Source: an uncultured beta proteobacterium (GTDB taxonomy: Bacteria; Pseudomonadota; Gammaproteobacteria; Burkholderiales; Rhodocyclaceae). Taken from it: DNA of 6,137 nucleotides. Position numbers and translations under genes: made by a program. The DNA lies in assembly GCA_903917505.1 (NCBI GenBank), contig CAIXAY010000398.1:1-6137 (forward strand), read 5' to 3'. Shown one piece after another: positions 1-5,721 of the stretch; position 1 is the first letter of the stretch, and every line of letters starts with the position of its first letter. Below the pieces are notes generated by a model. The model saw only the letters and a program-made list of their open reading frames with translations, did not search any database and had not been told where the DNA came from.

Positions 1-1
1 C

Positions 2-2698
2 GCTGCCGGCGTCTGCATCCGGCTTTATGACGAGCAGGACTACGCGCTGCGGCCGCCGTATGCCGATCCGGAAATCCTGCGCTCGTCGCTGGCCGGCGTC
101 ATCCTGCGCATGAAAGCGCTGCGCATCGGCGACGTCGAGGATTTCCCTTTCATCGAAGCGCCGCCGCCGAAAGCGATCAGCGACGGCTACCAGCTGCTGC
201 TCGAACTCGGCGCGGTGACCGAAGACCGGACGCTGACGCCGGTGGGTCAGGAACTCGCGCAGATGCCGCTCGACCCGCGCGTCGCGCGCATGATCCTCGC
301 CGCGCGCGAAGAGGGCTGTTTGCGCGAGGTGCTGGTGATCGCCGCGGCGCTGACCGTGCAGGACCCGCGCGAGCGCCCGCAGGAGAAACAGGGAACGGCC
401 GATGCCGCGCACCAGAAATTCGCCGACGAGAAATCGGAATTCCTCTCCTGGCTCAAGCTGTGGACCTGGTACGTCGCCGAGATCGAGCACAAGAAATCGC
501 AGCGCAAGCTGGTCCAGGCCTGCCACGAAAATTTCCTCTCGGCGCTGCGCATGCGCGAGTGGCTCGACATCCACAACCAGTTGCATGCGCTGGCCACCGA
601 ACACGGCTGGAAAGAAAATCAACAGCCGGCGACCTACGAGGCGATCCACCGCGCGCTGCTCGCCGGCCTGCTCGGCAACATCGGCTGCAAGTCGGAGGAC
701 TCGGGTTATTACCTCGGCGCGCGCGGCATGAAGTTCCTGATCCATCCGGGCTCGGCGCTGAACAAGAAAGCGGGCAAATGGATCGCCGCCGCCGAGATCA
801 CCGAAACGACCAAGCTCTTCGCCCGCTGCGTTGCGCGCATCGAGCCCGAGTGGCTGGTGCAAGTGGGCGCCCACCTGATCAAGAAGAGTTGGTTCGATCC
901 GCACTGGGAGAAGAAGGCCATGCAGGTCGTCGCCTTCGAGCGCGCGACGCTCTACGGCATGGTCGTCTATCCGAACAAGCGCGTTCATTACGGCCCGATG
1001 AGCCCGCACGAAGCGCGCGAAATCTTCATCCGCCAGGCGCTGGTCGGCGGCGAAGTGGCCGAGGAATACGCGCGGCGCTGGAACTTCTACACGCACAACC
1101 ACCAGCTGATGCTCGACATCGAAACGCTGGAGCACAAATCGCGGCGCCCCGACGTGCTCGTCGATGACGAACTCATTTTCGCTTTTTACGATGGCATCAT
1201 TCCCGAAGGCGTGCATAGCGGCGCCGAGTTCGACCACTGGCGGCGCGAGGCCGAACGAGAAAATGCGCAGCTCCTTTATCTGAAGCGCGAAGACCTGATG
1301 CGCCACGAGGCGGCGGGGGTGACCACCGAAGCCTTCCCGCATCAGCTCCGTCTCGGCGGCGTCGAGTTTGCGCTCACTTACCATTTCGAGCCGGGTTCGC
1401 CCAAGGACGGTGTCACGCTGACCGTGCCGCTGGCGCAGCTCAACCAGATTCCGGCGGCGCGCTGCGAGTGGCTGGTGCCCGGCCTGCTCAAGGAAAAAGT
1501 CATCCAGCTGGTGAAGACGCTGCCGCAGAAGATCCGCTCGAAGCTGGTGCCGGTGCCGGACTTCGCCGCCGAGTTCGTCGACCAGGTGCAGCCGTCGGAA
1601 AAGGCGCTGGTGCCGGCGCTCGTCACTTTCATCCTGCAGTCGCGCGGGCTCAACGCGCGCGGCTGGGAGATCACCCCGGACGCTTTCCGGCCCGACGCGC
1701 TGCCGGCGCATCTGAGCTTCAACTTCAAGCTCGTCGACGAGAATGACCGGCAGCTGGCCATGAGCCGCAGCCTGACCGAGCTGCGCGGCGAATGGGGCGG
1801 CAAGGCCAAGGCGGAATTCTCCGAACTGCACGAGACGCCGTCCGAATACGCGGGGATGACAGCCTGGACTTTCGGCGAGCTGCCCGAGTTGATGGAAGTC
1901 GAGCTGGCCGGCGGCCAGAAAGTGCTCGGCTATCCGGGCCTCGCCGACGACGGCGAGAGCGTTTCCCTGAGCGTCTACGACACGCCGCAGGAAGCGCGCG
2001 AAGCGCATGCCAAAGGATTGCTGCGCCTCTTCAGCCTGCAGTTCCGCGAGCAGATCAAATACTTCGAGAAGAACCTGCCGGGGCTCACGCAAATGGCCAT
2101 GGCCTTCATGCCGCTCGGTTCGCTTGACGACCTGCGCCGGCAGTTGATCGACCTGGCTTTCGCGCGTGCCTGCCTGGCCGAGCCCTGGCCGACCGATGTG
2201 CAAGGCTTCAAGGCGCGCTGCGCCGAAGCCAAGACGCGCCTGGGCCTGCTGGCCAACGAAATCTGCCGGCTGGTCGGGCTGGTCCTCGCCGACTGGCAGG
2301 CCTTGCAAAAGAAGATGACGGCTTTCAGGATCCATGCGGCCGCCGTCGCGGACATCGAGAAACAGCTCGCCCGGCTGTTCGGCAAGCGCTTCATCGCCGA
2401 TACGCCCTTCGAACGCTTGCAGCACTATCCGCGCTACCTCAAGGCGATCGCCATGCGCCTCGACAAGCTCAAGGCCGATCCCGCGCGCGACGCCCGCCTG
2501 CTCGCCGAATACGCGCCCCTCTGGACGAGCTACGAACGGCGTGCCATTGTCCTCGCCAAGCAAGGCGTGCGCGATGCGCAGGTCGAACAGTTCCGCTGGC
2601 TGCTCGAAGAACTGCGCGTGCAGCTCTTCGCGCAGGAACTGCGCACGCCGGCGCCGGTGTCGACCAAGCGCCTGCAAAAGATGTGGGAAGGGATGTAA
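2..2698 (+). CDS. hrpA: ATP-dependent RNA helicase HrpA, C-terminal part (5' end outside window)
   Basis: This is a DEAH-box RNA helicase (DExH family), a cytoplasmic enzyme of RNA metabolism; E. coli HrpA has been linked to mRNA processing and rescue of stalled ribosomes. The frame is open from base 2, and the first residues (AAGVCIRLYDEQDY) match the stretch just after helicase motif VI. The ATPase core of roughly 400 residues is therefore missing only because the window starts late. Of the 898 residues present, about 60-150 resemble the helicase-associated HA2 winged-helix region (DGYQLLLELGAV, then PLDPRVARMIL). About 216-300 form the OB-fold region (LLAGLLGNIG, GARGMKFLIHPGSAL). The rest, from about 320 to the end, fits the long HrpA-specific C-terminal extension (DUF3418). 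With the missing part the protein would be near 1300 residues, the usual HrpA length. The ATG at 110 is an internal methionine, not the start. The gene ends in TAA, 12 bases before the inverted repeat. I see no internal stop or frameshift. Confidence 0.96.
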   Translation, partial: AAGVCIRLYDEQDYALRPPYADPEILRSSLAGVILRMKALRIGDVEDFPFIEAPPPKAISDGYQLLLELGAVTEDRTLTPVGQELAQMPLDPRVARMILAAREEGCLREVLVIAAALTVQDPRERPQEKQGTADAAHQKFADEKSEFLSWLKLWTWYVAEIEHKKSQRKLVQACHENFLSALRMREWLDIHNQLHALATEHGWKENQQPATYEAIHRALLAGLLGNIGCKSEDSGYYLGARGMKFLIHPGSALNKKAGKWIAAAEITETTKLFARCVARIEPEWLVQVGAHLIKKSWFDPHWEKKAMQVVAFERATLYGMVVYPNKRVHYGPMSPHEAREIFIRQALVGGEVAEEYARRWNFYTHNHQLMLDIETLEHKSRRPDVLVDDELIFAFYDGIIPEGVHSGAEFDHWRREAERENAQLLYLKREDLMRHEAAGVTTEAFPHQLRLGGVEFALTYHFEPGSPKDGVTLTVPLAQLNQIPAARCEWLVPGLLKEKVIQLVKTLPQKIRSKLVPVPDFAAEFVDQVQPSEKALVPALVTFILQSRGLNARGWEITPDAFRPDALPAHLSFNFKLVDENDRQLAMSRSLTELRGEWGGKAKAEFSELHETPSEYAGMTAWTFGELPELMEVELAGGQKVLGYPGLADDGESVSLSVYDTPQEAREAHAKGLLRLFSLQFREQIKYFEKNLPGLTQMAMAFMPLGSLDDLRRQLIDLAFARACLAEPWPTDVQGFKARCAEAKTRLGLLANEICRLVGLVLADWQALQKKMTAFRIHAAAVADIEKQLARLFGKRFIADTPFERLQHYPRYLKAIAMRLDKLKADPARDARLLAEYAPLWTSYERRAIVLAKQGVRDAQVEQFRWLLEELRVQLFAQELRTPAPVSTKRLQKMWEGM

Positions 2699-2710
2699 AA
2701 GGGCGAAATC

Positions 2711-2829
2711 ACCACAACGGGCACAACGGTCACAACGAGAAGCAAAGCAGATTAGAAACGTCGCCTTATGGTCCGGCGGCCCAATTCGAATAGTTCGATT
2801 TTCGTTGTGACCGTTGTGCCCGTTGTGGT
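2711..2829. repeat. Perfect 28-bp inverted repeat made of 9-nt iterations, 63-nt spacer
   Basis: The left arm 2711-2738 and right arm 2802-2829 are exact reverse complements over 28 bases. Each arm consists of about three tandem 9-nt units: CACAACGGG, CACAACGGT and CACAACGAG at 2713-2739 on the left, and their complements on the right. A transcript could extend the stem inward by a G-U and two A-U pairs, and outward by five pairs (GGCGA 2702-2706 with TCGCC 2833-2837) after a small internal loop. The 63-nt spacer carries a small 5-bp hairpin (2786-2790 with 2794-2798). The element fills the gap between hrpA and the EI24-like gene. There is no T-tract after the right arm, so it is not a classical intrinsic terminator, although such a long stem could still affect termination or mRNA stability. 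It could also be a small non-autonomous mobile element: AATC stands near both outer edges (2707-2710, 2831-2834). The arms are certain; the function is unknown. Confidence 0.9.
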
Positions 2830-2842
2830 TAATCGCCGTTAC

Positions 2843-2847
2843 GGAGG
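2843..2847 (+). promoter_or_regulatory. Ribosome binding site of the EI24-like gene
   Basis: GGAGG lies 5 bases before the ATG at 2853, a strong Shine-Dalgarno at good spacing. It decides the start: the same frame can be read from a TTG at 2814, but that would begin inside the right arm of the inverted repeat with no ribosome binding site, and an in-frame TGA at 2808-2810 closes the frame further upstream. Confidence 0.8.
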
Positions 2848-2852
2848 TTCGC

Positions 2853-3179
2853 ATGCCTGAAGTGATGCTTGCGCTGCGCCGCAGCCTGACGACCCTGGGC
2901 CGCGGGCTGGGGCTGATCCTGCCCTTCTTCTGGATGGCCTGGCTCAACCGCCGCACCTTCGCCTACGATGCGCTGGCCGAGCACGCGAGCGCGGCGGAAT
3001 GGCAGGAACTGTGGCGCCGGCAGGCGGCGCCCCTGTTCGTTCTCGGCCTGCTGATGGCGCTGCTCGCGCACCTTCCTTTCGTCGGCCTGCTGGCGCCCTC
3101 GCTGGCGGCGCTGGCTTACATCCATTTTTGTCTTGAAGCGCTGCGCCGCTTGCGGCAAGGTGCGCTGGTATCTACTTGA
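2853..3179 (+). CDS. Short EI24-like (CysZ/EI24 family) membrane protein, apparently lacking much of the usual N-terminal half
   Basis: The product is a 108-residue predicted inner-membrane protein. Residues 29-46 (AWLNRRTFAYDALAEHAS) and the hydrophobic tail at about 60-93 (VLGLLMALLAHLPFVGLLAPS, then AYIHFCLEALRR) resemble the C-terminal part of EI24-domain proteins as found in betaproteobacteria. Those proteins are usually about 250 residues with several membrane segments; here only about two to three hydrophobic stretches remain (about 17-31 and 60-93). The function of bacterial EI24 proteins is poorly known; the related CysZ moves sulfate. The start at 2853 is supported by a strong GGAGG. 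The first residues (MPEVMLALRRSLTTL) could be a genuine family N-terminus joined to the C-terminal part by an in-frame deletion, or a new start within a truncated gene. The inverted repeat directly upstream may mark the event. The next gene starts 26 bases later on the same strand, so the two are probably co-transcribed. The gene may be functional or a remnant. Confidence 0.7.
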   Translation: MPEVMLALRRSLTTLGRGLGLILPFFWMAWLNRRTFAYDALAEHASAAEWQELWRRQAAPLFVLGLLMALLAHLPFVGLLAPSLAALAYIHFCLEALRRLRQGALVST

Positions 3180-3195
3180 ATCATTCAATTCATCC

Positions 3196-3200
3196 GGGAG
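3196..3200 (+). promoter_or_regulatory. Ribosome binding site of the molybdopterin-binding protein gene
   Basis: GGGAG sits 5 bases before the ATG at 3206. It favours this ATG over the in-frame TTG at 3176, which overlaps the stop codon of the preceding gene and would add ten residues with no family resemblance before MNFGAIIIGDEIL. Confidence 0.75.
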
Positions 3201-3205
3201 CAGAC

Positions 3206-3961
3206 ATGAACTTTGGGGCGATCATCATCGGCGACGAGATCCTTTCGGGCAAGCGCGCCGACCAGCATTTCAATACGATTGTCGGACTGCTCGCCGCGCG
3301 CGGCTTGCGCCTGTCGTGGGCGCAGTACCTCGGCGACGAGCGCGATCGCCTTGCCGCGGCCTTGAAGCACAGCTTCGCTTCCGGCGACGTGGTCTTTTCC
3401 TTCGGCGGCATCGGCAACACGCCGGACGACCACACGCGGCAGGCCGCGGCGCAGGCGCTCGGCGTCGATCTCGTGCTGCACCCCGATGCCGAACGCGAAA
3501 TCCGCGCCCGCTTCGGCGACGACACCACGCCGATACGCCTGCTGCTCGGAACCTTTCCGCGCGGCGTCGACATCGTCCCCAATCCGTTCAACCGCATCGC
3601 CGGTTTCTGCGTGCGGCATCACTATTTCCTGCCGGGTTTCCCGCAGATGGCGCATCCGATGGCCGCCTGGGCGCTCGATACCTTCTATTCCCACTTGTTC
3701 AACCGCAATCCGATGGTCGACAAGGCTTTCCTGCTGACCGGGCCGGCCGCTTACGAAAGCAGCCTGCTCGACCTGATGGAGCGCATCGTTGCCGCTTATC
3801 CCGCATTGCGCCTGTTCAGCCTGCCGTCGATCGGCCCCGACGGGCAGCGGCGGCATCTCGAACTCGGCGTCGAGGGCGAAGCCGCGCTCGTCGACAAGGC
3901 CATGGAAGAAATCAGGCAGGAAATCGAGAAGCGCGGGATCACCTGGCGCTGGCGCGACTGA
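3206..3961 (+). CDS. Competence/damage-inducible protein A (CinA) N-terminal-like, molybdopterin-binding domain protein
   Basis: The 251-residue protein carries a MoCF_biosynth domain, the fold shared by MogA, MoeA and the N-terminal half of CinA. In CinA this region (COG1058) is associated with hydrolysis of ADP-ribose-type nucleotides. Visible motifs are GAIIIGDEILSGKRADQH at residues 4-21 and the glycine/aspartate loop FSFGGIGNTPDDHT at 64-77, equivalent to the GG-x-G-x-T-x-DD signature. PGFPQMAHPM at 143-152 is typical of the stand-alone subfamily. There is no C-terminal nicotinamide-nucleotide amidase domain as in full CinA; the length fits the short form, which is often annotated as competence/damage-inducible protein A. 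The exact substrate is unknown, and the name should not be read as proof of a role in competence or molybdenum cofactor synthesis. The start is set by GGGAG 5 bases upstream. The gene follows the EI24-like gene by 26 bases, and its TGA runs directly into a terminator-like hairpin shared with the convergent lptA. Confidence 0.88.
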   Translation: MNFGAIIIGDEILSGKRADQHFNTIVGLLAARGLRLSWAQYLGDERDRLAAALKHSFASGDVVFSFGGIGNTPDDHTRQAAAQALGVDLVLHPDAEREIRARFGDDTTPIRLLLGTFPRGVDIVPNPFNRIAGFCVRHHYFLPGFPQMAHPMAAWALDTFYSHLFNRNPMVDKAFLLTGPAAYESSLLDLMERIVAAYPALRLFSLPSIGPDGQRRHLELGVEGEAALVDKAMEEIRQEIEKRGITWRWRD

Positions 3962-3985
3962 AGCAGGGCCTTCGCGGCCCTGCTT
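3961..3985. terminator. Hairpin between convergent genes, probable bidirectional terminator
   Basis: AAGCAGGGCC (3961-3970) and GGCCCTGCTT (3976-3985) form a perfect 10-bp stem around a 5-base TTCGC loop. It begins on the last base of the TGA of the molybdopterin-binding protein gene and ends within the TAA of lptA (3986-3984), so it serves both convergent genes. The following T-runs are weak on both sides (TTATTG-like on the plus strand, none on the minus), so strength is uncertain. Confidence 0.75.
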
Positions 3986-4592
3986 ATTGCGCTGGCGGCG
4001 TGACGCTCTCGGAGGGCTTGAGCGTCAGCGGCTCGCCCTTCGCTCCGGCTTGCGGCGCGTTCTTGCCTTTCGGCTGGATGATCGCGCGCACGCGCGCCTG
4101 TGCGACGCCGGTGGCGTTCTTCGATTCGCCGACACCGTTGGTGACCAGATATTTTTCGGTCAGCGCGTCGTAGGAAATGTACTGCCCGCGAACTTCGTCG
4201 AGTCCGCTCTGCACCCAGGCGCGGACGAAGAACTCGGTCTTGTCCTCGCGCGCGTTGTGCTCGATGCGCTCGGCCTCGCCTTCGACGTATTCGTCCTTGC
4301 CTTCGCGTTTCTGCTTGAACCGCGCCAGCCCGTTGGCGCCGCCGGTGGCCACGCCTTTCTGGAAACCGTCGGCATCCTGGGTGACGACCAGGCGCGCGGT
4401 GCGCAGCTGCAGCGTCCCCTGAATGAGCACGACGTTGCCCTCGAAGACCTGCACCTTGTTGATGTCGTCCATGCTGACGCGGTCGGCTTCGACATTGAGC
4501 GGTTTCTCGCGATCGGCTTTCTCGGCGTGTGCCGGTAAAGCGCAGGCGGCGATGACGATGACGGCGAGGGCATTCGACAGTTTGAATTTCAT
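3984..4592 (-). CDS. lptA: LPS transport periplasmic protein LptA
   Basis: LptA is the periplasmic bridge protein of the Lpt machine: it polymerises between LptC in the inner membrane and LptD in the outer membrane and passes LPS along its beta-jellyroll groove. The 202-residue product begins with a clear signal peptide (MKFKLSNALAVIVIAACALPAHA), with likely cleavage after AHA at residue 23. Family features of the OstA-like domain are PLNVEADRVS (31-40), VFEGNVVLIQGTL (49-61), a DADGFQKGVATG segment (73-84), EYVEGEAERIEH (101-112) and VRGQYISYD (134-142). The last 30 or so residues are rich in Pro, Lys, Ala and Gly, look disordered and lack family features. The ATG overlaps the lptC stop as ATGA, which suggests translational coupling. 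It is the last gene of the operon; lptB does not follow, and transcription probably ends at the hairpin at 3961-3985. Confidence 0.94.
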   Translation of the reverse strand: MKFKLSNALAVIVIAACALPAHAEKADREKPLNVEADRVSMDDINKVQVFEGNVVLIQGTLQLRTARLVVTQDADGFQKGVATGGANGLARFKQKREGKDEYVEGEAERIEHNAREDKTEFFVRAWVQSGLDEVRGQYISYDALTEKYLVTNGVGESKNATGVAQARVRAIIQPKGKNAPQAGAKGEPLTLKPSESVTPPAQ

Positions 4593-5179
4593 GGCGCTTT
4601 CTTCTTGGCGAATCTGCTTTCTAACACGGCGCGGGCCTGCGATTCAAGCACGTAAGTCTGCGCGCGGTTGTCCACCTGCATGCCGATGCCGGCGATCCAG
4701 GAAATACCCTGCGTGATCAGCACCGGGCTCTTGGTGTAGGCCTTTTCATTGTCGGGCAGGACGGTGAGTTGCGCCATCGTGGCGTCCATCGCCGCGTCCT
4801 TGGCCGTCGGCGCGCGATGGATATGCACATCATCGTACAAATCGACCTGCGCGCCGTCCTTGCTCGCATGTCCGCGCTCCGCGGTGACCGTCACATCGGG
4901 TTTGGGCCGGTTGAAATAAACGAGGTTGGGCTGCGTGATGTCGGTGCTGTCGTCATCCGGATAGTGGCGGATGTCGGTCGCCTTCAGCGTGTATTTCAGC
5001 TTGCCGTCGACATCGAGCTTGCGCAGCGTCGCGTCGGTGACGATATAGTCCGGGTCGTGCCGGTGCTTGCCGTCGCGCGACGGTTCCGACATCTCGGTGG
5101 CGTAGCGCAACCAGTAAGTCAGCGCGGCCAGCGCCAGCAGCACGCCGAGCGGGAACAGCGCGCTGCCCCACTGTTTCAT
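4589..5179 (-). CDS. lptC: LPS export ABC transporter periplasmic/bitopic protein LptC
   Basis: LptC is a single-span inner-membrane protein that receives LPS from the LptB2FG transporter and hands it to LptA. The 196-residue product has one N-terminal membrane segment (about residues 6-24, ALFPLGVLLALAALTYWLR) followed by a periplasmic domain, as expected for LptC of about 190 residues. Typical features are DPDYIVTDATL (42-52), the LKATDIRHYPDDD stretch (65-77), QPNLVYFN (83-90) and YDDVHIHR (115-122). The chosen ATG at 5179-5177 overlaps the kdsC stop as ATGA. A longer reading from 5326 would add about 49 residues that are only kdsC read in another frame. The only purine-rich stretch upstream is GAAAGA, so translation probably depends on coupling to kdsC. 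The stop overlaps the lptA start in the same ATGA manner. Confidence 0.93.
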   Translation of the reverse strand: MKQWGSALFPLGVLLALAALTYWLRYATEMSEPSRDGKHRHDPDYIVTDATLRKLDVDGKLKYTLKATDIRHYPDDDSTDITQPNLVYFNRPKPDVTVTAERGHASKDGAQVDLYDDVHIHRAPTAKDAAMDATMAQLTVLPDNEKAYTKSPVLITQGISWIAGIGMQVDNRAQTYVLESQARAVLESRFAKKKAP

Positions 5180-5721
5180 TCTTTCGTTGCCGGCAAATAA
5201 GGCGCGAGCGCGGCGTCGAGCTTGCCCTGCGCGGCGAGAATGAATTCGCAGACTTCGCGCACCGCGCCGCGGCCGCCGATCTTGCTCGAGACCATGCGCG
5301 CGTAAGGCCTGACCATTTCGTGGCAATCCGCGGGTGCCGCCGAGAATCCGCAGGCATCCATCACATGCAGATCGACGATGTCATCGCCCATGTAACCCGC
5401 CTGTTCGGCGGGCAGACCAAGCTTGGCGAGCAGCTCGTGCATGGTCGCGAGCTTGTCCGAGATGCCCTGATAGAGCAGCTCGACGTGCAGGTTTTCCATG
5501 CGCAATTCGACGCAGCGCGCCTTGCGGCCGGTGATGATGGCCACGGTGATGCCGGCCTTCTGCAGCATGTTGATGCCGAGCCCGTCGAGGCTGTTGAAGG
5601 CTTTCATTTCAACACCGTTGTCGCTGAAGAACAGCGAACCTTCCGAGAGCACGCCGTCGACGTCGAAAGCCATCAGTTTGAGCTGGCTTGCGCGCTTTCT
5701 TGTTTCTTCGAGAATTTCCAT
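5176..5721 (-). CDS. kdsC: 3-deoxy-D-manno-octulosonate 8-phosphate phosphatase KdsC
   Basis: KdsC is a cytoplasmic HAD-superfamily phosphatase that hydrolyses Kdo-8-phosphate to Kdo, the sugar linking lipid A to the LPS core. The 181-residue length is normal for this tetrameric family, which lacks a cap domain. Catalytic motifs are all present: motif I DVDGV at 20-24 (nucleophile Asp20 and Asp22), motif II TGR at 64-66, the motif III lysine probably Lys90 in GISDK, and motif IV GDD at 112-114 (metal-binding). The C-terminal GGRGAVREVCE (149-159) matches the conserved tail that closes the neighbouring subunit's active site. The ATG shares one base with the TAA of kdsD (TAATG), and the TGA overlaps the lptC start. 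The enzyme works two steps after KdsD, with KdsA (not in the window) in between. Confidence 0.96.
   Translation of the reverse strand: MEILEETRKRASQLKLMAFDVDGVLSEGSLFFSDNGVEMKAFNSLDGLGINMLQKAGITVAIITGRKARCVELRMENLHVELLYQGISDKLATMHELLAKLGLPAEQAGYMGDDIVDLHVMDACGFSAAPADCHEMVRPYARMVSSKIGGRGAVREVCEFILAAQGKLDAALAPYLPATKE

Noticed and set aside
460..1167. 235-codon plus-strand frame inside hrpA
   Set aside because: It has Arg/Ala/Gly-rich shadow composition and lies within continuous, motif-supported HrpA coding sequence.
2711..2829. CRISPR-like array suggested by the CACAACGGK repeats
   Set aside because: The units are 9 nt, directly adjacent without unique spacers, and the two sets are inverted rather than direct; no cas genes are present.
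2739..2852. Promoter for the EI24-like/CinA-like pair
   Set aside because: One could be expected here, but I found no -35/-10 pair with convincing hexamers and spacing, so none is called.
3185..3856. 223-codon open frame on the minus strand opposite the CinA-like gene
   Set aside because: It lies wholly antisense to a gene with clear family motifs, its residues have no recognisable domain, and long antisense frames are expected in GC-rich coding DNA.
3206..3961. Loss of the CinA C-terminal amidase domain as a truncation
   Set aside because: The length and ending fit the known stand-alone short form of this family, so this is not evidence of a broken gene.
3133..4173. 346-codon plus-strand frame across the CinA-like gene, the hairpin and the end of lptA
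   Set aside because: It is extremely Arg/Ala-rich, overlaps two well-supported genes on both strands and runs through the terminator; it is a frame shadow.
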